A stretch of 18,078 bases of DNA from Nitrosarchaeum sp. (lineage in GTDB: Archaea > Thermoproteota > Nitrososphaeria > Nitrososphaerales > Nitrosopumilaceae): contig SCUP01000174.1 in NCBI GenBank assembly GCA_004297665.1, positions 1 through 18,078 of the forward strand, given 5' to 3'. The notes under the pieces were generated by a model. The model saw only the letters and a list, made by a program, of their open reading frames with translations. It did not search any database and had not been told where the DNA came from. Positions 1 to 7,333 of the stretch are shown piece by piece. A program made the position numbers and the translations under genes. The stretch's first letter is position 1. The number at the start of each line of letters is the position of its first letter.

Positions 1-722
1 TTTGATGGTTCAGTAGAGCCAGCACCAATATTTGCTGAAACTGCAAATGAATACGTCTTGTCAGTTTCCAGATTACTTACAATATAACTAGTAGTTTTGC
101 CATTAGTTGAACCTATAGCAGCATAAGCATCAGTGCCAAATACTTTTTGTATGTCATATCCACTAATTGACTGACCAAATGTGTTGGATGGTGGTTGCCA
201 AGAAAGTTTGATCTGCGTAGGAGAAATTGCAGCTGCAATTAGTCCTCCTGGAACTGTTGTTGCTGCAGGTTTAACAGAGGAGCTTGATGAGGGATTGCTT
301 GCTCCTTTTGAGTTTATTGCAGATACTTGATAAGTGTAAGTTTTGCTAGAATCTAATCCTTGGTGAATAAATGATGTAGTAACACTTTTGGTGTCTGCAG
401 TAATAGTAGTAAAACTAGAAGAATCTATCTTGTATTCAATTTTGTATCCTGTTATAGATGTCATGTTCGTATTAAGAACAGGTTCATCCCAGATAAGAAT
501 AACAGATGAGGGGGAAATAGGCGAAGTCTTAAGATTTTTTGGAGAAGGTGGAACAGATGTAGAATTTGATGCAAATGCCTCAAGTATATTATTATCAGTA
601 TCTGTAACATATAGCAAGTTATTTTTTATATCTAATGTTAGTCCTGATGCAACAGCAATTAACAATGATAAACTAAAGCACAAACTAATTGACAGTATTC
701 TATTCAAAGTACAAATATTCAA
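1..722 (-). CDS. Secreted fibronectin type III protein, 3' end missing
   Basis: The frame is open from 722 to the left edge, giving about 240 residues of a longer protein. A TTG directly follows an in-frame TAA and is the likely start; a second TTG lies five codons in. The N-terminus is a signal peptide: a short polar stretch, then a hydrophobic run from about residue 9 to 25 (ILSISLCFSLSLLIAVASG). Residues about 28-47 (LDIKNNLLYVTDTDNNI) resemble one NHL-type beta-propeller strand set. Two fibronectin type III domains follow, at about 57-150 and 152 to the edge. Each has the expected pattern: PP..P.NL, a Trp strand (LIWDEP, LSWQPP), a GY.I strand, and a L....TY...V.A.N strand. FN3 domains bind proteins or carbohydrates, so a cell-surface or exported role is likely, but the ligand is unknown. 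An AT-rich box near 751-757 is spaced for a near-leaderless transcript. The call of an exported FN3 protein is firm; the function is not. Confidence 0.85.
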   Translation of the reverse strand, partial: MNICTLNRILSISLCFSLSLLIAVASGLTLDIKNNLLYVTDTDNNILEAFASNSTSVPPSPKNLKTSPISPSSVILIWDEPVLNTNMTSITGYKIEYKIDSSSFTTITADTKSVTTSFIHQGLDSSKTYTYQVSAINSKGASNPSSSSSVKPAATTVPGGLIAAAISPTQIKLSWQPPSNTFGQSISGYDIQKVFGTDAYAAIGSTNGKTTSYIVSNLETDKTYSFAVSANIGAGSTEPS

Positions 723-866
723 TTAAACCCAAATTTAATAAATAAGATAATAAATTTCACTATCCATTTGATCAATTGAGATTAACAATTGTTACAAAAA
801 TTAACACTTTAGCACATTATTAGGTTTAAAAGATACTTATGCTAATATTTCATACGTAGTGTAAAT

Positions 867-1391
867 ATGGAAGAGACTGGAAGTAAGTGGGCAAATAGAT
901 TCATAATTGCAGCTATTCTTCAAGGCGGCGTAATAACTGCAATGTCCATAGTTATTGTCGGAATACAAATGTCATACACTCAAGTAAACATAATACAATA
1001 TCTATCATTATCTTTTGAAGGTACTGCAAAATGGTTCTTTTTGGGAATCATATTTTATTTGATTGTTGTGCTTGCAGTAGCAGTGTCTGCATTATTTTAC
1101 AGTCATCTTGAGATTACATTAAAGAAAAAATTCTCCAAAGCATCAAACGTGTTGGCAGGCATTCACCTAATTGGAATGAACATCGGTGGTGCAGGAGCAA
1201 TGATCATAATGGCATTTGCAGGATTGGCCGGGACTGGAGTGCTTTCAATATTTACAGAAGGAAAGCTTGGTCCAAAATATCCTGCCATTATGGATTCTTT
1301 TATAGAGCCAATTGGTGGATTTATCGCCATACTTGCATTAGGAGTAATATGTGGCGGTATGGGTTTCATACTGGCATTTAGAAGCAAATAG
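867..1391 (+). CDS. Four-helix integral membrane protein, function unknown
   Basis: This encodes 174 residues from an ATG start. Four hydrophobic segments are visible at about 12-35, 53-78, 92-125 and 147-170. A short basic loop (THE LKKKFSK region, about residues 83-92) lies between segments two and three, and a charged C-terminus (FRSK) follows the last. The segments are rich in Gly and Ala, with GIHLIGMNIGGAGAM in the third, which suggests tight helix packing. One His lies in segment three and another (SHLE) at the end of segment two; these could in principle be cofactor ligands, but I do not recognise a haem or quinone motif. It is divergently arranged to the FN3 gene, with a TTTAAA element at 825-830. 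It converges on the TerC-family gene with 7 bases between stops. I do not recognise the family. Confidence 0.8.
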   Translation: MEETGSKWANRFIIAAILQGGVITAMSIVIVGIQMSYTQVNIIQYLSLSFEGTAKWFFLGIIFYLIVVLAVAVSALFYSHLEITLKKKFSKASNVLAGIHLIGMNIGGAGAMIIMAFAGLAGTGVLSIFTEGKLGPKYPAIMDSFIEPIGGFIAILALGVICGGMGFILAFRSK

Positions 1392-1398
1392 TTTTTGA

Positions 1399-2379
1399 TT
1401 ATTCTTGTTTTGCAGTCTTTGGTTTTCGTAGTAATGAAGCAACAATAACTGTTGCCAGAATTATAAATACAATAATTAATGATGTGACAGTCGGGATATG
1501 ATAAAATTCCGAAATTATCATCTTTGTGCCAATAAATAGCAACAATACAATTAATCCAGGCTTGAGATAGTGGAATTTTTCCATCATACCGCCAATTAAA
1601 AAGTACAATGCTCTCAAACCTAAAATTGCAAATACGTTGGATGTAATCACTATGAATGGATCTCGAGTTATTGCTAAAACAGCTGGAATAGAATCCATTG
1701 CAAATACCAAATCAGTCAACTCAATAATTGCAAGTGCAACTAGTAATGGGGTAGCATGCATTATCCCATTAATTGGGACAATGAACTTGTTTCCAACTAG
1801 ACTAAGATTGACTGGCATGAATTTTTTTAGAATTCTAACTGCAATGTTTTTTTCTAATTCAATTTTCTTTTCTTCTTTTTGGATGATCATTCTAATCGCA
1901 GTATACCAAAGCAATCCACCAAAAATATAGATCATCCATTGGAAGTTATCCAGTAACGATGCGCCAACAAGAATCAATACTATTCTCATTGCGATTGCAC
2001 TAAGGATTCCAAATGAGAGAACTCGATGCTGATACTTGTGAGGAATTCCCAACGTAGTAAATACCAGCAAAAATACAAACATGTTATCTACGCTAAGTGA
2101 TTTTTCTAGTGCATAACCAGTGACAAACTCGATCATCTTATCATTACCAAGCGTAAAGTAGATCACACCAGCAAAGACACCTGCAAGAGAAATCCAAGTG
2201 ATGGTCCAACCAAGTGCCTCTTTACTGGACATCACATGTTCTGTTTCAGTGGGCTTGGTTTTGCTCAATTTTCTTTTAATTTTGTGGAATAAACCAAGAT
2301 CAATTGCTATTGTAACTGATAGAATTACAAAAAAGAGAATCCAAAGCTCTAATGTGATCACACCGGACTCTACTGGCAA
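1399..2379 (-). CDS. TerC/Alx-family integral membrane protein
   Basis: This encodes 326 residues with about nine hydrophobic segments. It carries both hallmark stretches of the TerC family: EKSLSVDNMFVF beginning at residue 92, and ELTDLVFAMDSIPAVLAIT at 220-238, followed by RDPF.V.TSN.FAILGLRALYF. The acidic residues inside these membrane segments are the conserved family residues thought to handle metal ions. Bacterial relatives include Alx, MeeF/YkoY and TerC, several of which export manganese. A role in manganese or calcium homeostasis is therefore likely here but is inferred from the family. The start is TTG at 2379, since the next upstream in-frame codons include a TGA. A TATA-like box at 2404-2412 sits about 28 bases before this TTG, which supports a leaderless start. 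The hydrophilic loop at about residues 33-55 is short and basic. Confidence 0.93.
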   Translation of the reverse strand: MPVESGVITLELWILFFVILSVTIAIDLGLFHKIKRKLSKTKPTETEHVMSSKEALGWTITWISLAGVFAGVIYFTLGNDKMIEFVTGYALEKSLSVDNMFVFLLVFTTLGIPHKYQHRVLSFGILSAIAMRIVLILVGASLLDNFQWMIYIFGGLLWYTAIRMIIQKEEKKIELEKNIAVRILKKFMPVNLSLVGNKFIVPINGIMHATPLLVALAIIELTDLVFAMDSIPAVLAITRDPFIVITSNVFAILGLRALYFLIGGMMEKFHYLKPGLIVLLLFIGTKMIISEFYHIPTVTSLIIVFIILATVIVASLLRKPKTAKQE

Positions 2380-2403
2380 ATTGATTCATTTCATTTAGGT
2401 TGT

Positions 2404-2412
2404 GATTATAAA
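2404..2412 (-). promoter_or_regulatory. TATA box of the TerC-family gene
   Basis: On the minus strand this reads TTTATAATC. Its centre is about 28 bases before the TTG start at 2379, which is the spacing expected when an archaeal mRNA begins at or next to the start codon. No Shine-Dalgarno motif precedes the TTG. This supports both the start choice and a leaderless transcript. Confidence 0.6.
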
Positions 2413-2467
2413 TCAATCTTGAAATCTAGGCGGATTGTAACAAATGCGTTTTAAGATCTACACATAT

Positions 2468-3031
2468 CTAAACTGGAACTGTTGCCCAACCTCTTTCAAA
2501 TAATCGTGATTTTGTATCTGGTTTGACACAAGCTGGTGAACCATCACTATTTTTTATGATTAAGACAAGAGTTGGTTTGCAGTCAATCAGATTAGATGGG
2601 ATACCATTTTTAAATTGTTTTAATGGTGACAAAACAATTTCTTTTTTATTTTTAGATATGTTAATTGTTGCAACATATTCTTCGGATATGTCCTTTGTAC
2701 TAACAGGATACGGTAAGATATCAATCAAATCAATTTTATATGAACTCACATGAAAAGTTGGGGTTTCGTCTGTAGTGAGGGTTATTGTTTGATATTGTGT
2801 TTGATTGTAAATGTGAAGTGTGATAGAGGCACGTCCCTCCCAAATACACGTCACGTCTGATGGACATCTTGAATCTTCTATTTCTGAAAATTCCACATCA
2901 AGATCATCAATAGATAATCTCTGATGCAGTTTTATCATAAAAGGTTCATCAAGTTTTATTTCTTTAGACTCTAACGCAGATGACATTCCAATAGTTCCAA
3001 TCAAAATCAAAAAGATTACAAGATATTTCAT
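2468..3031 (-). CDS. Exported small protein with DSRCP...CxWxG motif
   Basis: This encodes 187 residues from ATG at 3031. The first 19 residues form a signal peptide (MKYLVIFLILIGTIGMSSA), so the protein is probably exported. Residues 53-69 (DSRCPSDVTCIWEGRAS) match a motif I know from many small secreted proteins of unknown function; the two Cys (56 and 62) could form a disulphide. The middle region alternates hydrophobic and polar residues and looks all-beta. The C-terminus (SPACVKPDTKSRLFERGWA, from residue 165) resembles a tail I recall at the end of many exported thaumarchaeal proteins. Its Cys168 may pair with Cys151. It is followed downstream on the same strand by the TerC-family gene, which has its own promoter. 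Expression is probably controlled through the inverted repeat around its TATA box (3049-3076). Molecular function is unknown. Confidence 0.85.
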   Translation of the reverse strand: MKYLVIFLILIGTIGMSSALESKEIKLDEPFMIKLHQRLSIDDLDVEFSEIEDSRCPSDVTCIWEGRASITLHIYNQTQYQTITLTTDETPTFHVSSYKIDLIDILPYPVSTKDISEEYVATINISKNKKEIVLSPLKQFKNGIPSNLIDCKPTLVLIIKNSDGSPACVKPDTKSRLFERGWATVPV

Positions 3032-3048
3032 TATTTGATTAAAACAAG

Positions 3049-3076
3049 GATTAGAAGTTCATAAAGACTTCTAATC
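3049..3076 (-). promoter_or_regulatory. 10-bp inverted repeat enclosing the core promoter
   Basis: The minus strand reads GATTAGAAGT, then an 8-base centre CTTTATGA, then ACTTCTAATC: a perfect 10-bp inverted repeat. The centre looks like a TATA box and lies about 31 bases before the ATG at 3031, so the repeat brackets the core promoter. This is the expected geometry for an operator where a dimeric repressor would block TBP/TFB. On the plus strand the same element is followed by TTTT, so a terminator is an alternative, but no gene on that strand ends nearby. Confidence 0.6.
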
Positions 3077-3266
3077 TTTTGTAAATAGACTTGTGAGGTA
3101 ATGGTCGAGAAAACCTCAGTTCATCTATGGATTTACATTATCAAAATTAGAATAAAAGACTCGCGTAGAAATTATCAGTATGATCTAAATACTATTTTAA
3201 TAAAAGTATGATTGGAATCCTCACCAAACAACTAACTGTTGTTGGTCTTAAGAACCAATTTAGAAA
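3077..3266. other. Non-coding spacer
   Basis: This AT-rich spacer separates the divergent genes starting at 3031 and 3298. It holds an imperfect palindrome, GGTCTTAAGAACC, at 3244-3256, upstream of the TATA box for the 3298 gene. A 36-codon open frame at 3101-3211 has no convincing composition or motif. I see no RNA gene. Confidence 0.4.
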
Positions 3267-3278
3267 TTTTAAAATTTA
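3267..3278 (+). promoter_or_regulatory. TATA box for the gene at 3298
   Basis: TTTTAAAATTTA is centred about 26 bases before the ATG at 3298, with no Shine-Dalgarno motif between them. The spacing fits a leaderless transcript beginning at the start codon. Confidence 0.55.
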
Positions 3279-3297
3279 GCTACACATAGCGAACAAC

Positions 3298-3582
3298 ATG
3301 ATACAGAGAGAGGAATTAGAACAAATTTTGAATTTTGTAGCAAAAAGATGGTTAGAGATTACAAAAGAACCAGACAATAAAGCCATGGGAACGTTGCCAA
3401 GCAATTTTTGGATGAATTCTGTGGGTGGAAAAGCAGGAAAAGGTAGATGGGTAACTGCATTAATGTATACAGAAAATGAATCAGATGCAAATGCATTCAA
3501 AGAAGTACTGCTAAGATGGCAGACAAAAGGGATGGAAAAAAATCATGCCCCCGATCTAATACAAATTGGAAAAAAGAAATAG
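3298..3582 (+). CDS. Conserved-looking 94-residue hypothetical protein
   Basis: This encodes 94 residues, with no signal peptide and no membrane segment. The N-terminal third is a probable amphipathic helix (EELEQILNFVAKRWLEITKE), followed by a Gly/Lys-rich loop (VGGKAGKGRW), a short hydrophobic strand (VTALMYT) and a second helix. The tail is basic (IGKKK). Four Trp in so short a protein, together with Lys/Arg patches, suggest a compact globular cytoplasmic protein, perhaps one that contacts nucleic acid; that is a guess. It has its own TATA box and ends 11 bases before the start of the double ThyX gene, so the two are probably co-transcribed. I do not recognise the family. Confidence 0.75.
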   Translation: MIQREELEQILNFVAKRWLEITKEPDNKAMGTLPSNFWMNSVGGKAGKGRWVTALMYTENESDANAFKEVLLRWQTKGMEKNHAPDLIQIGKKK

Positions 3583-3593
3583 ACTATTAATAA

Positions 3594-5231
3594 TTGAAAA
3601 ACTTGACAAACATATTGTCAGAATTTTCAATTAAAGAAAAAGAGATTCTTTCTGATCATTTTTCAAATGCAGATGATAATGTCTTTGCAATAACCACACC
3701 AAGACAAGTTGATCGAGGTGCATTGATGTCAAGATATAGCAGAACAGACAAAAGCATGCGTAGAATATTTTTAGATGAATTTTTACAGAATAAAAACAGA
3801 GGGGAGGAATTTTACAACCGTGTACTCTTAGAATATGGAGATGATTCAGTTGCAGAATTAGGCGAAGCCCAGATTGCAATTGAAGGGTTATCAAATATCG
3901 CAGTTAAGAAAATCGAAGACAGAAGAATAGGACTATCATATTTGGAAAAATCATCAAGATACGTAGCATGGAATAAAAAAACAAACGGGCAATACAGATT
4001 CTATAGAGAACCAGTACTAATGAACTCAACGTTTGGGGATTTGTATTTAGATACATGTAATTTTTCATTTGAAGTTTATTCAAAAAATATTGAACCCATG
4101 ATAAAGTACATACGAGAAAAATACCCGATTGAAAAATATACTTTTAAGGATTCAAAGGATGGAACAGAAAAATCATTTTCCAAATTAAAAGAAGAAAACG
4201 ATATCAAATCGGCAAATATGATTTACAATGGATCCACAAAAGCTAAAGCACTAGATATTTTACGTGGACTTTTGCCAGCATCCACACTAACTAATGTGGG
4301 AATTACAGGAAACGGACGCGCTTTTGAGTACCTCCTTACAATACTTGCATCATCAGAACTGAAAGAAGAGCAAGATTTAGCCTCAAAAATCAAAAAAGAG
4401 CTTGACACTACCATCAAAGCGTTTGTTAGAAGAGCAGATGACAAATACGGAAAATCATTTCAAAATTATCTACAACAAATCAAAAAAACATCAAAAATAG
4501 TAACAAAAGAAATCAAACCAAAAATAATTTCAGGAGTAAGAACACAATTAGTTGATTATGAACCAGAAAAAACAGCAATGAACAAAATTATTACAAGCAT
4601 AATCTACGAACAATCTCCAAGTACATCTTATAATATTATCATGCAACAAGTAAAAAAACTACCAGATGAAAAGAAGAGAAAAATAATCAGTGCATTTACA
4701 AAATTGCGCCAAAATAGACGCCATCGACCATCAAGGGCATTTGAAAGTGTATACTATACATTTGATTTACTCAATAATTTTGGGATGTTCAGAGATTTTC
4801 ACAGACACAGAGCACTTACATTAGAAAGACAATTACTAACAACAGATCATGGATATAACATTCCAAATGAAATCAAAACTCTGGGAATTGAAAAAGAATA
4901 CAGAGAGTGCATGACAAAAACAAAACAAACATTTGATAAAATCAGAAAAAAACATCCAGAACAAGGTCAATATGTTGTTAACTTTGCTTACAACTATCCA
5001 TATTTTATGAAATTTAATCTTAGAGAAGCATGTCATTTAATAGAATTAAGAACTGTTCCACAAGGACATATTGATTATAGACGAGTTGCACAGCAAATGT
5101 TCAAAGAGATCAACAAAGTTCATCCCAATTTGAGCAAAATAATGAAATTTGTAGATTTAAAAGAATACGATTTAGAAAGATTCGAATCAGAAAAAAGATC
5201 TGAAGAGAAAAGAAAGAACCTTAAAAAATAG
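3594..5231 (+). CDS. Double-domain ThyX-like protein (flavin-dependent thymidylate synthase family)
   Basis: This encodes 545 residues, about twice the usual ThyX length, and reads as two ThyX-like halves. The N-terminal half has [37 protein letters not shown] and [14 protein letters not shown] (110-123), matching the second part of the ThyX signature RHRxxSxNExSxRY. It is followed by [19 protein letters not shown] (from 224), the usual nucleotide-binding stretch. The C-terminal half has [14 protein letters not shown] (402-414), which keeps RHR but loses the Ser/Arg-Tyr end, and then [19 protein letters not shown]. ThyX makes dTMP from dUMP using FAD and methylene-tetrahydrofolate, with active sites formed between subunits. 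Here the signature is split between the halves, so the fused protein may form pseudo-sites or may have another role. Start is TTG at 3594, 11 bases after the preceding stop. The family assignment is firm; the activity is open. Confidence 0.85.
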   Translation: MKNLTNILSEFSIKEKEILSDHFSNADDNVFAITTPRQVDRGALMSRYSRTDKSMRRIFLDEFLQNKNRGEEFYNRVLLEYGDDSVAELGEAQIAIEGLSNIAVKKIEDRRIGLSYLEKSSRYVAWNKKTNGQYRFYREPVLMNSTFGDLYLDTCNFSFEVYSKNIEPMIKYIREKYPIEKYTFKDSKDGTEKSFSKLKEENDIKSANMIYNGSTKAKALDILRGLLPASTLTNVGITGNGRAFEYLLTILASSELKEEQDLASKIKKELDTTIKAFVRRADDKYGKSFQNYLQQIKKTSKIVTKEIKPKIISGVRTQLVDYEPEKTAMNKIITSIIYEQSPSTSYNIIMQQVKKLPDEKKRKIISAFTKLRQNRRHRPSRAFESVYYTFDLLNNFGMFRDFHRHRALTLERQLLTTDHGYNIPNEIKTLGIEKEYRECMTKTKQTFDKIRKKHPEQGQYVVNFAYNYPYFMKFNLREACHLIELRTVPQGHIDYRRVAQQMFKEINKVHPNLSKIMKFVDLKEYDLERFESEKRSEEKRKNLKK

Positions 5232-5266
5232 AAAATATTCTAATACAATCAAAAAGAGATAAAGAC

Positions 5267-5668
5267 ATGGCAGATAAAATTGTAAAAACACCCAAAGAGT
5301 GGAAAGAAGCATTGACACCTGAGCAATTTGAGGTGTGTATCAACAAGGGGACAGAGCCGCCATTTACTGGAAAATATTATAACAGTAAAGAAAAAGGCAC
5401 CTACAAGTGTGTCTGCTGTGGAGAAACATTGTTCAAATCAGATACAAAATATGATTCAGGTTCTGGATGGCCAAGTTTTTGGCAACCTCTTTCAGATGAA
5501 AAAATAGAATACATATCAGATACTGATTATGGGATGGTACGCACAGAGGTAAACTGTAAGAAATGTGGTGCACATTTAGGTCATGTTTTTGATGATGGTC
5601 CAAAACCAACTAATCTCAGATACTGCATTAACTCAATTTCACTTGATCTTGACAAGAATGATGAGTAA
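5267..5668 (+). CDS. msrB: Peptide-methionine (R)-S-oxide reductase MsrB
   Basis: This encodes 133 residues, the normal single-domain length. It repairs methionine-R-sulfoxide in proteins. The structural zinc site is Cys48/Cys51 (CVCCGETLF) and Cys97/Cys100 (CKKCGAHLGHVF), and the catalytic Cys120 lies in RYCIN. The DSGSGWPSF stretch has Ser where many relatives carry the resolving Cys (SGCGWPSF). Recycling must therefore use another Cys, perhaps Cys24 or Cys50, or go directly through thioredoxin. It follows the ThyX-like gene by 35 bases. An AT-rich element at about 5234-5246 lies 27 bases before the ATG, so it may have its own leaderless promoter as well as read-through. A role in oxidative stress in an aerobic archaeon fits. 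Confidence 0.95.
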   Translation: MADKIVKTPKEWKEALTPEQFEVCINKGTEPPFTGKYYNSKEKGTYKCVCCGETLFKSDTKYDSGSGWPSFWQPLSDEKIEYISDTDYGMVRTEVNCKKCGAHLGHVFDDGPKPTNLRYCINSISLDLDKNDE

Positions 5669-5794
5669 AAGTAGCACTGATCACTAGTAAGCACATAAAT
5701 CAAGAGAATTCAAAAATTATTAATAAAACACAGTCAATGATAAGAAAATCAAAGAAATGAATCACAATAACAAATCAGAAAGGAAAGAAGGAAT

Positions 5795-6805
5795 TTGAGA
5801 ATAATACTTTGTGGATTTGGCGTTGTTGGTCAAAGCTTGGTAAAATTATTTGATTCAAGATCAGAGGATCTTTATGCAAAATATGGATTAAAACCACGAG
5901 TTGTAGGTGTCTTTGATAGTAATGGTAGTGCTGTAGATACAACAGGACTAGAATTAGAAAGACTGATAGAAGTAAAGAAAAAATTTGGAACCGTAAAAAA
6001 TTATGCTAACACAAAAAATAACATGTCAGGGATAGAGATGATCAAGAATTTAGATGCAGATGTTGTAATTGAGACTACTGCCAGCAATTACAAAGATGCA
6101 GAACCAGGAATGACTCACATAACAACTGCAATGAAAAGAAGAATGCATGTAATATCTGTAAACAAAGGTCCGTTAGCATTAGCATTTCCATCATTAATGG
6201 AGCTAGCAATTTACAATCAAGTTATCTTCAAATTTAGCGGAACCGTAGGTGGAGGAACACCAATTTTGGATTATGCAAAAAATAGTCTTAGGGGCGAAAG
6301 AATAATGTCTTTTTCAGGTATCCTAAATGGAACGACAAATTATATTTTAACAAACATGGCAAATGGATTATCATTTGCTACTGCTTTAAAAGATGCAAAA
6401 GACAAAGGGTATGTCGAAGCAGACGAATCATTAGATTTGGATGGATTAGATGCAGCTGCAAAATTAGTAATTCTTGCAAATTGGATCATGGATATGAAAG
6501 TGACAATGCCAGATATCAAATGTAAAGGAATACGCAACGTAACAACAGAGGATATTAAAAAAGCAAGCAAAAACAATTGTGCTGTAAAATTAATTGCTTC
6601 ATGCAATAAAGAGCTGATAGTAGAACCGAAAGAAGTATCAGTAGACGATCCATTGTGTGTCAATGGAACATTAAACGCAATTGCATTTACATCAGAGCAT
6701 TCTGGCACTCAAACAATTATTGGAAAAGGAGCAGGGGGAATGGAAACGGCAAGTTCCATCCTCAGAGATTTGTTAGACATCAGACAAGAGATTGCAAAAA
6801 TTTGA
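5795..6805 (+). CDS. hom: Homoserine dehydrogenase
   Basis: This encodes 336 residues without a C-terminal ACT domain. It catalyses the NAD(P)H-dependent reduction of aspartate semialdehyde to homoserine on the way to threonine and methionine. The N-terminus is a Rossmann dinucleotide fold (CGFGVVGQSLVKLF, 6-19). It is followed by ETTASN, NKGPLA at 123-128, and the catalytic-domain signature TVGGGTPILDYA and GILNGTTNYIL at 175-185. The E..LDLDGLDAAAKL stretch (211-224) carries the conserved acidic residues and lysine. The start is TTG at 5795, preceded by a purine-rich stretch (AAAGGAAAGAAGGA) that could act as a Shine-Dalgarno. The missing ACT domain suggests no threonine feedback through that module. 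Its stop overlaps the TTG of the PUA gene. Confidence 0.95.
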   Translation: MRIILCGFGVVGQSLVKLFDSRSEDLYAKYGLKPRVVGVFDSNGSAVDTTGLELERLIEVKKKFGTVKNYANTKNNMSGIEMIKNLDADVVIETTASNYKDAEPGMTHITTAMKRRMHVISVNKGPLALAFPSLMELAIYNQVIFKFSGTVGGGTPILDYAKNSLRGERIMSFSGILNGTTNYILTNMANGLSFATALKDAKDKGYVEADESLDLDGLDAAAKLVILANWIMDMKVTMPDIKCKGIRNVTTEDIKKASKNNCAVKLIASCNKELIVEPKEVSVDDPLCVNGTLNAIAFTSEHSGTQTIIGKGAGGMETASSILRDLLDIRQEIAKI

Positions 6806-7278
6806 AATCCAATTTAATCTCAAAAAGTGAGACAGCAGATCTACTAAAAACAGTCTCAGAAAAGTGGAGAATTGAATTTCCAAAAATAAAGAACCTCAAG
6901 GTACACCAAATTGCAGATGAAGCACAAATAATCACAGGCCAAGGAATAAAAATTTTGAAGATTAATGATGAGTATCTACCATTTTTATCAGAAACACAGT
7001 TGCTTGAAAAATTTCCTCATGTAACAGTAGACATGGGAGCAGTGAAGTTTATGTGTAAAGGAGCAAATGTGATGAGACCTGGAATCAAAAGTCACAGTGA
7101 ATTTGAAAAAGAAAAGATAGTTTGCATTATTGAGGAATCACAGCATAAATTTCTTGCAGTTGGAAAATCTCTTGTTTCAAGTTCAGAATTAGAAAATATG
7201 GAAAAAGGAGAAGTTGTAAAAAATATGCATTACATTTCAGACAAGTTTTGGGAAATAGGAAAGACGATTTATGATTGA
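6802..7278 (+). CDS. PUA-domain RNA-binding protein (MCT-1/Tma20-like)
   Basis: This encodes 158 residues from TTG at 6802. The TTG overlaps the homoserine dehydrogenase TGA as TTGA, so translational coupling is likely. Longer in-frame readings begin inside the upstream gene and add low-quality sequence, so I reject them. The C-terminal half is a PUA domain: FPHVTVDMGAVKFMCKGANV followed by MRPGI, then an edge strand (KIVCIIEE), FLAVGKSLVSS, and a GEVVKNMHYISDKFW ending. The N-terminal half (about residues 1-70) is the alpha/beta pre-PUA module found in archaeal PUA proteins related to eukaryotic MCT-1/Tma20 and the eIF2D N-terminus. Those relatives act on ribosomes in initiation or recycling. 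A translation-related RNA-binding role is likely here, inferred from the family. Confidence 0.88.
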   Translation: MKSNLISKSETADLLKTVSEKWRIEFPKIKNLKVHQIADEAQIITGQGIKILKINDEYLPFLSETQLLEKFPHVTVDMGAVKFMCKGANVMRPGIKSHSEFEKEKIVCIIEESQHKFLAVGKSLVSSSELENMEKGEVVKNMHYISDKFWEIGKTIYD

Positions 7279-7333
7279 TTTACTATCTGCATAATCCAAA
7301 TACAACAAAATATTAAATCTATTTTATAGGTGA

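Noticed and set aside
388..726. Plus-strand open frame of 112 codons
   Set aside because: It is antisense to the FN3 gene, whose domain pattern is unmistakable.
3101..3211. 36-codon open frame from an ATG preceded by GAGGT
   Set aside because: The GAGGT is only 2 bases from the ATG, there is no motif, and the composition looks like AT-rich spacer.
5658..5680. C/D-box-like pair ATGATGA and CTGA at the end of msrB
   Set aside because: Only one box pair was found, with no C'/D' boxes and no terminal stem; it overlaps the msrB stop.
6655..6801. N-terminal extension of the PUA-domain gene into homoserine dehydrogenase
   Set aside because: The added residues have low-quality composition and overlap conserved coding sequence; the TTG at 6802 gives a normal PUA protein.
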